26,876 nt of DNA. Source: Sphingomonadales bacterium UBA7473. GTDB taxonomy: Bacteria; Pseudomonadota; Alphaproteobacteria; Sphingomonadales; Sphingomonadaceae. Shown here in pieces: positions 8,935 through 16,163 of the stretch. The translations under genes and the position numbers were made by a program. How positions within the stretch are numbered: position 1 is the first letter of the stretch; every line of letters starts with the position of its first letter. The notes beneath the pieces were generated by a model. The model was not told where the DNA came from and did no database searches. It was given only the letters and a program-made list of their open reading frames with translations. Where the stretch lies: the NCBI GenBank assembly GCA_002478575.1, contig DLOX01000285.1:1-26876 (forward strand), given 5' to 3'.

Positions 8935-10013
8935 TGCACCCCAGAAAAATCAAGATCGCGTGCAACAAACACGGTGATCCGCGTCCCGTGACGGACTTTC
9001 AAGGTGGGCTTGGGCGCTGGGGGGATCAATTGCGATGTGGCGGCTTGGGCGGCGGGGATTGCGATCACAACGCCATTGTTATCAGTGACGGCCCGAGAAG
9101 CGGCGAGTACGCCAAAATCGATTGAGGATTGCAACAAGGCTCCCAAAAGCCGCTCACCAAAATGGGTGTTCACTCGGCCTTTGACACCTGCCCGACCAAG
9201 TTGATCGGACGCTGGGGAATCAAGCGAGATGGTCGCGCCATCAGGGCGCATCAGCCGCGTCCAGATGATCTGGGCGCGGTTCTGCCCTGCGGCAAGCTCG
9301 CCTTTATATTCGCCAAAGATGCGGCTGCCTTTGGGGATGAGCATCTGAGTGCCTTGCGCATTATAGACATTGGTTGAGATCATGGCGCGGACTTGGCCCG
9401 ACTGAGTGGAATCCAGTGCTGTCTCGAGAACCGCAAAGACCAAAGTGCCTTGCGAGACAATGTAGGTGCGATCCACCCCGGCAATGGCGAAGGCCTTGGC
9501 GGCTTGTGATGATGTGGTGGTGCCCGTCGTTCCGGCGGCTGCGCTTGGTGAAGCAACAGGCGGAGCTTGTGCTCCATCAAATACGACTGCTGGCGCTGAT
9601 CGCCCGGGATCGGGCGCTGTTGGTTGGAGTGGTTGCGGTGGCACATTGGCAGGGGGTGGCGGTTGCTGGACCAAGGGTGGTGAGGCCGCAGGTGGTCGCA
9701 CTCGCGTCAATCGCACTGGCGGCAATGGGGGCTGAGGTTGCAAAGCGACTGGCGGGCGCAAAGGCTGCCCCACCGGCCCTCCAAACCCCGTCCCTTCCGG
9801 GATCATCAGTTCTGCACGCGGCTGGGTCGCATAGGCATAATCTTGGGGCGGCGCGATTGGGGGAATGTTCGATGCTTGGCGATTGGCTTCCATCATAGCG
9901 AACAGCACTAGGCCACTGACGACAATCGAGCCCAAACCAATCCAAAGGCCCCGATTGCCTCGATCTTCGCCCACCATGGGCAAGCCATCGTCAAGGGCAG
10001 TAGCCCCGCTCAT
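8931..10013 (-). CDS. virB10: VirB10/TrbI, T4SS core complex protein spanning both membranes
   Basis: A 360-aa protein with a short cytoplasmic N-terminus, one transmembrane helix (about 24-43), a long proline-rich periplasmic stretch (about 50-150), and a C-terminal TrbI/VirB10 beta-barrel domain (about 170-355) containing the typical LIPKGSRIFGEY and TRITVFVARDLDFS segments. In the family, VirB10 bridges inner and outer membranes and transmits ATP-driven energy to the outer-membrane pore made with VirB7/VirB9. The ATG at 10013 overlaps the virB9 stop (ATGA), and the 3' end overlaps virB11. Confidence 0.95.
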   Translation of the reverse strand: MSGATALDDGLPMVGEDRGNRGLWIGLGSIVVSGLVLFAMMEANRQASNIPPIAPPQDYAYATQPRAELMIPEGTGFGGPVGQPLRPPVALQPQPPLPPVRLTRVRPPAASPPLVQQPPPPANVPPQPLQPTAPDPGRSAPAVVFDGAQAPPVASPSAAAGTTGTTTSSQAAKAFAIAGVDRTYIVSQGTLVFAVLETALDSTQSGQVRAMISTNVYNAQGTQMLIPKGSRIFGEYKGELAAGQNRAQIIWTRLMRPDGATISLDSPASDQLGRAGVKGRVNTHFGERLLGALLQSSIDFGVLAASRAVTDNNGVVIAIPAAQAATSQLIPPAPKPTLKVRHGTRITVFVARDLDFSGVQ

Positions 10014-10696
10014 GGCCGATCTGCTTTCTTGGGTCTGCGCGTTGCATAGGCAATCTTACGGTCGAGGCGGAAGATCAGCTTGGGCGGGGTTGCCGCGATG
10101 ATGAAGCGCCCGTCTTGCATCTCGCCATTCACAAGCGATTCACTGCCATTCTCCATCGCGAAGATGCCGGGCAAAGCGGCAGCCTCAGGCCACTCCACGA
10201 TTGTGCGCATGCCCTCTTGATAGACTTTGCTCGGGCGGATGGCTTTGGCGCCAGACACGCGATAATCATAAGCGGGTGCAATGCTGGCCGTCTCCGCTTC
10301 GGGCGCTTTGGGCGGATAGGTGAACTTGACATGATAGGGGCTGACCTCACCATAGCCGCCCGCAGGCATGAGCTCGATATTATAGACGCGCGATGCGGTC
10401 ACCACGCTCATATTGGTCAAAGCGGTGGCGCTTACATTTTTCACAAAGAAGATATCGCCGCGTTTGCCAACCGAGACTTGCCATGCTGCACTGTCGCCGA
10501 CGCTGACAGTTTGGATGGCTTCGCCGGGGGCAAGCTCAACCATCGTCTGGAGACCTGGAGCAACCGAAAGCCTGATGATCTGGGCTGGATCATATTGCAC
10601 GCTTTGGATGCGCGGATCGCCATCGCCGGGTCGCGGCATCATCTGTGCAGCGACCGGCGTTACCCAAAGCGCCAGCAAGACAATGATGCGCTTCAC
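10010..10696 (-). CDS. virB9: VirB9/CagX, outer-membrane core component of the T4SS
   Basis: A 228-aa protein with a cleavable signal peptide (MKRIIVLLALWVTPVAAQ) and the VirB9/CagX/TrbG organisation. The N-terminal domain has motifs such as GDSAAWQV and LTNMSVVT..RVYNIEL. A C-terminal domain (YPPKAPEAE, then YDYRVSG, PSKVYQEGMRTIVEWPE) normally joins VirB10 and lipoprotein VirB7 in the outer-membrane ring. The start is GTG at 10696, overlapping the virB8 stop. There is no separate virB7 next to it, which is unusual for a VirB9 expected to be anchored by a lipoprotein. Confidence 0.94.
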   Translation of the reverse strand: MKRIIVLLALWVTPVAAQMMPRPGDGDPRIQSVQYDPAQIIRLSVAPGLQTMVELAPGEAIQTVSVGDSAAWQVSVGKRGDIFFVKNVSATALTNMSVVTASRVYNIELMPAGGYGEVSPYHVKFTYPPKAPEAETASIAPAYDYRVSGAKAIRPSKVYQEGMRTIVEWPEAAALPGIFAMENGSESLVNGEMQDGRFIIAATPPKLIFRLDRKIAYATRRPKKADRP

Positions 10697-11487
10697 CGCG
10701 TGGGCGCTCTGCTGGGGCCGCTTTGCGGAAGCGGCTGAACCTGCGAAGGCGTGGGTGCCGACAGTGCCGGATTTGTGGCCGATGTCACGGGCATCGGCAC
10801 CGGATTGGGCAAAGTCTCTGCGTCTTTGCGATAATCAATCACTTCAAAACCCAAGGGGTTCACATAGCGATCCTCAACCGTCATCGGCACGCTGGAATAG
10901 CGATATTTGATGACCGCCACCCAATTCTCGGTTGGCTGCTCGGCGGCCCCTTGATCGCGGCGGATGCTGGCAAAGCGGACAAGCGCACTATTGTCCGATA
11001 GCTGCGATACAGAGCGTATTTGCACATCGATGATGGTGCTGCGTGGCAGGCGCGAAAGCGGGCTTTCGGGGTTATTGGCTTGCATGAGATTGACATAGCG
11101 GCTTTTTGCCGACCCCGATGACCAAAGCGCCACTTTTCTAAACTGTGCTTTGACGGTCGCCAGATCAAAGCCTTCGCGGGCTTCCACATATTGAACAAGG
11201 AAAGCTTGAGTGAGAGCCTTTTGCGGCGCGATCTTTTGCGGAGCCGCTGGATCAAGCGCTTGGACAAAGCCAGTTTGTTTGTCGACCAAAATGGTGTGAG
11301 GTTCAACCGTCTTCAATGGGAGCAGGACCAATAAGGCTATTGCCAAAAGCACAGCCACCGCCGTTGCAACCATCGCAATGATCCAAGCGACTTTGCGCGA
11401 TGCATAAAGGGATTCTGTCCGCTCATCGGCCCAGCTGCCTGCCTTGGCATAATAATCATCAAGCGTTTCTGGCTGTTCGGTCGACAT
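10693..11487 (-). CDS. virB8: VirB8 inner-membrane assembly factor of the T4SS
   Basis: A 264-aa protein with a cytoplasmic N-terminus (DDYYAKAGSWADERTESLYASRK), one transmembrane helix (about 34-57), and a periplasmic NTF2-like VirB8 domain. Family-typical segments include RYSSVPMTVEDRYVNPLGF followed by VIDYRKD. The C-terminus is a proline-rich tail. VirB8 is bitopic, nucleates the inner-membrane complex and contacts VirB9 and VirB10. The ATG overlaps the virB6 stop by one base (TGATG), and the 3' end overlaps virB9. Confidence 0.94.
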   Translation of the reverse strand: MSTEQPETLDDYYAKAGSWADERTESLYASRKVAWIIAMVATAVAVLLAIALLVLLPLKTVEPHTILVDKQTGFVQALDPAAPQKIAPQKALTQAFLVQYVEAREGFDLATVKAQFRKVALWSSGSAKSRYVNLMQANNPESPLSRLPRSTIIDVQIRSVSQLSDNSALVRFASIRRDQGAAEQPTENWVAVIKYRYSSVPMTVEDRYVNPLGFEVIDYRKDAETLPNPVPMPVTSATNPALSAPTPSQVQPLPQSGPSRAPTR

Positions 11488-12689
11488 CAGGGTGTTTTTC
11501 TTCTTAGGGCTTGGTTGCTCACTCGCCGTGAGGGGGCAGGGTAAGTGCGGCCAAGGGGAACAGAGGCGCTTGCTTCAGGCGCATTGCGGTCTCCCATCAC
11601 CAAAGCTGCGCGGCTAGGTGCGCTATTGCTTTGGGTGGAGCCTCCACCACCCTGGCCGTCCAAGCTCAGCGTTTGTCGCAAGGATTGCGCGACCATCTGC
11701 GCTCGGCTTTGTTCGTTGAGTGCTTGGCTGGTCTCAGACATCGCAGGCCGCCAAGTAGAGGCCTCTTGCTGAAGGCTCATAGCAGCTCGCTCCACCATGG
11801 CTTGGACCTTCATGATGACGGTCAAGGCAAAAGCCACGCGTAAGACAAGCGCGAAGAGACCGATCATCACCAGTGCGAAGGACAGGGAGAGAGCGAAAAG
11901 CTCAAAAGGCGCGGAAAGCGTGGCGATGCGCGAGGCTCTAAGCGCCAAGACTTGAGACAACCAAGGCTCCATGATTGCCAATTGCACGCCTAGGATGATC
12001 GCTAACCCCAGCGAGCCCAGTGCAATGGCAATGAGCGCCTTCAGCCATCCAAAGAACAAGAAGCGCGTGCCGTCAAACAGCAAGAAGCCCGCAAACAAAG
12101 GCGCAAGCGCCAGAAAAAGGCCTCCGCCTAAGCGCAGAAGACCAAAACTCCCAATCACGCTGCTCACAAACAAGGTCTTGCCCCAGCCCAATGCGCTATT
12201 GTCGGTCACCGGCGGTGCAATGGCATCGGTTGGGCGCGCTGCCGCCAAATCAAGCCGACCGCTGCCTGCTTCGACCAAAGCCATGATGCCATTGTCAATG
12301 CCTTGGAGACGCGCCGCTAAACCCCCTTCTGACCCCGGCAATGCCGAGGCGCGTCCGATTGAACCTGCGACTTCTGCGGGGGCCTTCAACACAAGATCAT
12401 AGACGACGATCTTATAAGCAGGCCAACTGGCGGCAAGCGCCAACACAAAGCCGACTTTCAACGCGCTTGAGACCCATTCCTCAACACCCAAAGGACGGCC
12501 CATCAAAAAGCGGAGGCCAATGATGGCCACAAACAACGCCAGCAAAAGCGAAAGGGCCAGTGCCAAGGGCGACCCCGCAGCCGACAAGGCCTGATAGCCG
12601 CCTTCACCAATCGTCTGCGCTTGGCAGTCGAGATTGGCGAGCGTCGCTTGCAAAAAACCGGTGCCAGTGGCGGGTGCGATACAGCTCAT
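11487..12689 (-). CDS. virB6: VirB6/TrbL polytopic inner-membrane channel protein
   Basis: A 400-aa protein dominated by hydrophobic segments (LALALSLLLALFVAIIGL, VGFVLALAASW, LGGGLFLALAPLFAGFLL, ALGSLGLAIILGVQLAIM, LSFALVMIGLFALVLRVAF). This gives roughly six or more transmembrane helices, followed by a polar Ser/Gln-rich cytoplasmic tail, as in VirB6/TrbL. VirB6 proteins contribute to the substrate path through the inner membrane. I choose the ATG at 12689, which overlaps the virB4 stop (ATGA); a TTG ten codons upstream is also possible but less likely. No virB5 or virB7 lies between this gene and its neighbours. Confidence 0.9.
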   Translation of the reverse strand: MSCIAPATGTGFLQATLANLDCQAQTIGEGGYQALSAAGSPLALALSLLLALFVAIIGLRFLMGRPLGVEEWVSSALKVGFVLALAASWPAYKIVVYDLVLKAPAEVAGSIGRASALPGSEGGLAARLQGIDNGIMALVEAGSGRLDLAAARPTDAIAPPVTDNSALGWGKTLFVSSVIGSFGLLRLGGGLFLALAPLFAGFLLFDGTRFLFFGWLKALIAIALGSLGLAIILGVQLAIMEPWLSQVLALRASRIATLSAPFELFALSLSFALVMIGLFALVLRVAFALTVIMKVQAMVERAAMSLQQEASTWRPAMSETSQALNEQSRAQMVAQSLRQTLSLDGQGGGGSTQSNSAPSRAALVMGDRNAPEASASVPLGRTYPAPSRRVSNQALRRKTP

Positions 12690-15058
12690 CCGACTTGCTC
12701 CAGCAATTGTTCCAACCAATTGCCTTTGCTGCCATGCTTGGCGCGCAGCTCATCGCCCAACCGCACATTTTTCTCCCGGCCCGACAAGACCGTCAGCAAG
12801 TCAGGCTCGCCGCTCAGATCAAGACGCACCACCACGCTTTCGCCGCCATGCTTGATCAAGAAGCAATGGGCGCTGTCAGGAAGGGTCCGGATAAGATCCA
12901 GCTCATGGTCGGTCAAACCAAAGCCGATGCAATAATCATCATGACTGGCTTTGGGATTGACCATGAAGATTTGGGTTGCGGCTTGTTCGATGATGGCGCT
13001 TGCGATTCTAGACTCCAGCGCATCGCGTGCGCTTTGAGTTGCAAAACCCACAATGCCATTCCTCTTGCGGATCGTCTTTTCCCAATCCTTAATGCGGCGC
13101 ACAAAGACATCATCATCAAGCGCCTTCCAGCCTTCATCGACGACGATGATCGCAGGCGTGCCATCCAGGCGCTGTTCAACGCGGTGGAACAAATACATCA
13201 TGGCGGGCGTACGAAGCGCAGGATCGTCAAGGATCGCGGTCATATCAAAACCAACGACCCGCGCGCTCAAATCGGTTGTGTCCTTGCTATTGTCAAAGAG
13301 CCAAGCCCGCTCGCCATTCCCCCACCAGGGCTTCAGCCGCGACCAAAGATCAGCGCCTTGCGGCCGTGCGCCGCCTCTGAACAGTTCAACCAAATGCTTG
13401 AGCCGCCGATGCGGCAAGGGCTGGGCGAAATTGGCATCAATCGCATCCTTGATCTGGGCCAGCTCTTCGACGCTCGCTTCCCCTGCCATTCGCGCGACCC
13501 AATCGATCAAGAACTGCCGATTGGTGGATGTGTCTTCCAGTTGCAGCGGATTGAGGCCTGAGGCGACATCTGGATGCAGTCGATCATAGGAACCGCCAAT
13601 CGCACGAATGAACAGATCAGCGCCGCGATCCTTGTCAAAGAAGATGATGCGCGGATCATATTTGCGGGCTTGGGCGAGCAAGAAATTGAGGATGACGGTT
13701 TTGCCCGAACCTGATGGGCCAATCACTGTGAAGTTGCCCAAATCCCCATGATGGAAGTTGAAATAATAAGGGCCAGCGGCTGTCGTCTCCAAAAGCGAGA
13801 CCGCTTCCCCCCAATGGTTATTCTGGGCTGATCCCACCGGAAAATTATGACCGCTTGCAAGCCCTGCAAAATTGCTCGTCGAGATGAGCGCACGGCGCGT
13901 GATATATTTGAAATTGCCCGGGAATTGCGCCCAAAAGGAAGGCTCCAGTCCAACATCTTCGCGCACAGCCGTGATGCCCAAGTCAGACAGAGACGCTGTT
14001 ACGCCTGCCACTTGACCATCAAGCTCTTCCAAACTCTCACCATGCACAGCAATCGTCATATGATGCTCACCAAATCCAGCCCGACCTGCGGCCACTTGAT
14101 CCTTGGCGTCCGAGAGCTCAGCACGGAGGCTCACCGCTTCATCTTCGGCAGAGCGCATCCGGCGCAGGGCCAGGTTCATGCGGCCAAGTGCTGCCTGGCG
14201 GTCGACAAAGGCGAAGGACTGGCTGATCGTCATTTGATACGGCAGCCGCATCAGCTGATCGAACATGCCAGGCACTGTTTGCGCGGCATAATCTTTGACG
14301 GACACAATTGCACTGAAGCGTCTCGGCATATGGCCATTGGTGGAAAGCTCAATGGCATTCCGACCAAAGCTGATCCGCCGCGACGGAATGTAGAGCCCCA
14401 AATCCTCATAGGGCAGCTGCATCGGGGCCAGTTCGCTATTGAAGAGCGCGCCCAGAAACTCAATTGGCTCTGAGTAGAGCCCATCATTGCTTTTATAGGC
14501 AGCGAGCAAACGCGGGCCATATTGCCCAAGCGTCGCCATCAAAGCCTCGCGGGCGGCATTCAATTGCCGCACTTCGCTCGCAAAGGTGGCGGCCTTGCTA
14601 TTATCCGCGGCACCCAACCAATCGCGAAGCCGGTCACCCAGGCCCAGCCCTCCGGCCAAGGGTCTGCGCACCAAGGTCAGATACAACTCATTCACATAAA
14701 GCTGACGCTCACCCAGCCGCGCTTGCCATTTGTCATCTAAGCTTTGCGAGAAAGCATCGGGAAAGCGGGCCTCTAGGCTCATATCCACCCGGCGGCGAAT
14801 GATATGATGATAAAGCGCAAAGCGGGACGAGCCGATGGATTGCAGCATCGCATCTCGCAGGACCTTGCGATAGTTCAGCTCTTCGCTATCTGCCGTCTCA
14901 AACATCATGCCGCGCAAGGCAATGCATTGCATCAGCAGGCCATCCCGCGTCTCTATCGTATGATCATCGCGCTGCGCTGCATAAGGCAAATGGTGGCCAG
15001 CGGGCTTTTCGCGGGCAACAATTTTGGGATCGCGGGTTAAGGCCGGTAAGAGTTGCAT
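12686..15058 (-). CDS. virB4: VirB4 ATPase of the T4SS
   Basis: A 790-aa protein of standard VirB4/CagE length. The N-terminal half is the TrbE/CagE region. The ATPase domain has Walker A GPSGSGKT (447-454), a KDRGAD segment, and Walker B IIVVDEGW (637-644), followed by GFATQSARDAL as in other VirB4 proteins. VirB4 is the essential membrane-associated energiser of pilus biogenesis and substrate transfer. The ATG at 15058 is chosen; a GTG two codons upstream (15064) is equally in frame. The start lies inside the virB3 3' end and the stop overlaps virB6, so expression is tightly coupled. Confidence 0.95.
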   Translation of the reverse strand: MQLLPALTRDPKIVAREKPAGHHLPYAAQRDDHTIETRDGLLMQCIALRGMMFETADSEELNYRKVLRDAMLQSIGSSRFALYHHIIRRRVDMSLEARFPDAFSQSLDDKWQARLGERQLYVNELYLTLVRRPLAGGLGLGDRLRDWLGAADNSKAATFASEVRQLNAAREALMATLGQYGPRLLAAYKSNDGLYSEPIEFLGALFNSELAPMQLPYEDLGLYIPSRRISFGRNAIELSTNGHMPRRFSAIVSVKDYAAQTVPGMFDQLMRLPYQMTISQSFAFVDRQAALGRMNLALRRMRSAEDEAVSLRAELSDAKDQVAAGRAGFGEHHMTIAVHGESLEELDGQVAGVTASLSDLGITAVREDVGLEPSFWAQFPGNFKYITRRALISTSNFAGLASGHNFPVGSAQNNHWGEAVSLLETTAAGPYYFNFHHGDLGNFTVIGPSGSGKTVILNFLLAQARKYDPRIIFFDKDRGADLFIRAIGGSYDRLHPDVASGLNPLQLEDTSTNRQFLIDWVARMAGEASVEELAQIKDAIDANFAQPLPHRRLKHLVELFRGGARPQGADLWSRLKPWWGNGERAWLFDNSKDTTDLSARVVGFDMTAILDDPALRTPAMMYLFHRVEQRLDGTPAIIVVDEGWKALDDDVFVRRIKDWEKTIRKRNGIVGFATQSARDALESRIASAIIEQAATQIFMVNPKASHDDYCIGFGLTDHELDLIRTLPDSAHCFLIKHGGESVVVRLDLSGEPDLLTVLSGREKNVRLGDELRAKHGSKGNWLEQLLEQVG

Positions 15059-15321
15059 CGCCACAAACTATGGTTGCGCACACGGCCACATAGGCGCGAC
15101 TTGGTCAGCCACAAATCAATGATCCGAGGCTCCCGCAGGCAATAAAGTGCTGCAATCCCATGCAAGATCAGCGCTGGCACAAGCACCCACAGCGACTTGA
15201 AGATCAAGAACAACTCAGCCGCCAACACCGCATTGATCACGAAGAAGCTATAAGTAACGCCTGCAAACATTTGCGGGCGGGTGAGCGCCACAAACAGCCG
15301 ATCTTGCTCAAGCGGAGCCAC
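15037..15321 (-). CDS. virB3: VirB3 inner-membrane protein of the T4SS
   Basis: A 94-aa protein starting at GTG 15321, two bases after the virB2 stop. It has the VirB3 signature near the N-terminus (DRLFVALTRPQMFAGVTY), then two hydrophobic segments (NAVLAAELFLIF and LWVLVPALILHGIAALY) and a basic C-terminus. VirB3 is a short membrane protein that works with VirB4. The open frame extends upstream to 15429, but that extension overlaps virB2 and encodes nothing VirB3-like, so I reject it. The weak start is consistent with translational coupling to virB2. Confidence 0.85.
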   Translation of the reverse strand: MAPLEQDRLFVALTRPQMFAGVTYSFFVINAVLAAELFLIFKSLWVLVPALILHGIAALYCLREPRIIDLWLTKSRLCGRVRNHSLWRCNSYRP

Positions 15322-15323
15322 GC

Positions 15324-15653
15324 CTATCCGCCCGAAGACAAAGTCGCGGCAGATTGAATGCCCGCCACAATGCTGGCTGCACCAAACAAAATGAAGCAGC
15401 CCAAAATCACAACTGCACCATGCCGCCAATTAACCCGCCCCGTCAGCATCAAAAAGCCAACAGACGCAATCGCGATGACTGCAACCGCAGTGGCGACGGT
15501 GCCGAGCAATGTCCCCTGCATCCACTGCATGGCGTTGACGATCACGCCAGAGCCTTGGGGATCAGTGGAAAGCTCTTGGGCGAAAGCGGTGGTGGACAAT
15601 ACTAGCAAAACCGGAACTAGAGCAGGCCGTAACAGTCTGACATTTAAGCGCAT
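15324..15653 (-). CDS. virB2: VirB2/TrbC pilin, first gene of the T4SS operon
   Basis: A 109-aa pre-pilin with a cleavable signal (MRLNVRLLRPALVPVLLVL, ending TAFAQ) and two transmembrane helices (TVATAVAVIAIASVGFLML and VVILGCFILFGAASIVAG) around a polar turn. This is the layout of the TrbC/VirB2 pilus subunit. The ATG at 15653 is preceded by AGAGGTGG and begins exactly at the signal peptide; the longer frame to 15701 adds an unlikely N-terminus. It follows a gap of about 210 nt after cassette B, where an operon promoter could lie, although I cannot name convincing -35/-10 boxes. Confidence 0.9.
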   Translation of the reverse strand: MRLNVRLLRPALVPVLLVLSTTAFAQELSTDPQGSGVIVNAMQWMQGTLLGTVATAVAVIAIASVGFLMLTGRVNWRHGAVVILGCFILFGAASIVAGIQSAATLSSGG

Positions 15654-15862
15654 CACACCACCTCTGAACAGCAAGCTAGAATAAGGGAGAATATGTGGCA
15701 ATGGGATTCCGTTTACTCAATTGATTAAGAGGCAAAATGTCTCGCTTCCGATCTAGCCGCTTGACCTTGCGAAGTGGCCAACAACGAATGTCGTGAGCCT
15801 TATTCGCGACGCTTTTTCTGGAATGGTTTCAAATCTGGCAATTCTTGGTAAATTATAATATT

Positions 15863-16153
15863 TCAATGGGACTGAACAAAGGACTTACATTCAAAACAAT
15901 CAAAACAGAGGAAAACGTATATCATTCCAGCATCACCAATCATAAATTCGTCATTTAATGAATCAAGTTGAGCATAAAATACCATATTAGACCCACAACC
16001 ACATGTGGGATTTGATTCATTTAATAAAAAATCAGGACTACCACCAATTTTGTGGCGTGTTCCGATTTCTGGGCTGAGCCATTTCGAGCGCTTTAAAGAA
16101 AGTGCCTCGTCATCAACAGGAACTGGAACCAATTTAAAGTGGGGGACTTTCAT
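15863..16153 (-). CDS. Small cytosolic protein, candidate immunity protein for the Rhs nuclease toxin
   Basis: A 96-aa protein without signal peptide or membrane segment. The ATG at 16153 lies 11 nt after the stop of the upstream rhs gene; the frame reaching 16342 overlaps rhs and is rejected as a start. It has a GG-P pattern (KIGGSPDF), a CGCGSNM segment, AQLDSLND, GDAGMIYVF and C-x2-C (CFDCFEC). The order GGxP, then a Q-L-D-S turn, then D-x-G-x-Y-V-F resembles the YwqG/DUF1963 type of protein often found near polymorphic toxins. That match is from memory and tentative. The four clustered cysteines could bind a metal. Position argues for immunity to the nuclease tip; the absence of a signal fits a cytosolic target. 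Confidence 0.7.
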   Translation of the reverse strand: MKVPHFKLVPVPVDDEALSLKRSKWLSPEIGTRHKIGGSPDFLLNESNPTCGCGSNMVFYAQLDSLNDEFMIGDAGMIYVFLCFDCFECKSFVQSH

Positions 16154-16163
16154 AAAATCAAAC

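Noticed and set aside
12560..13561. Long plus-strand open frame (333 aa) opposite virB4/virB6
   Set aside because: It lies opposite well-supported virB4 and virB6 coding sequence, has no domain pattern and no ribosome-binding site; it is an antisense shadow of biased codon use.
15322..15429. Upstream extension of virB3 to 15429
   Set aside because: It overlaps the end of virB2 in another frame and encodes a cysteine/histidine-rich sequence unlike any VirB3; the GTG at 15321 fits the family length.
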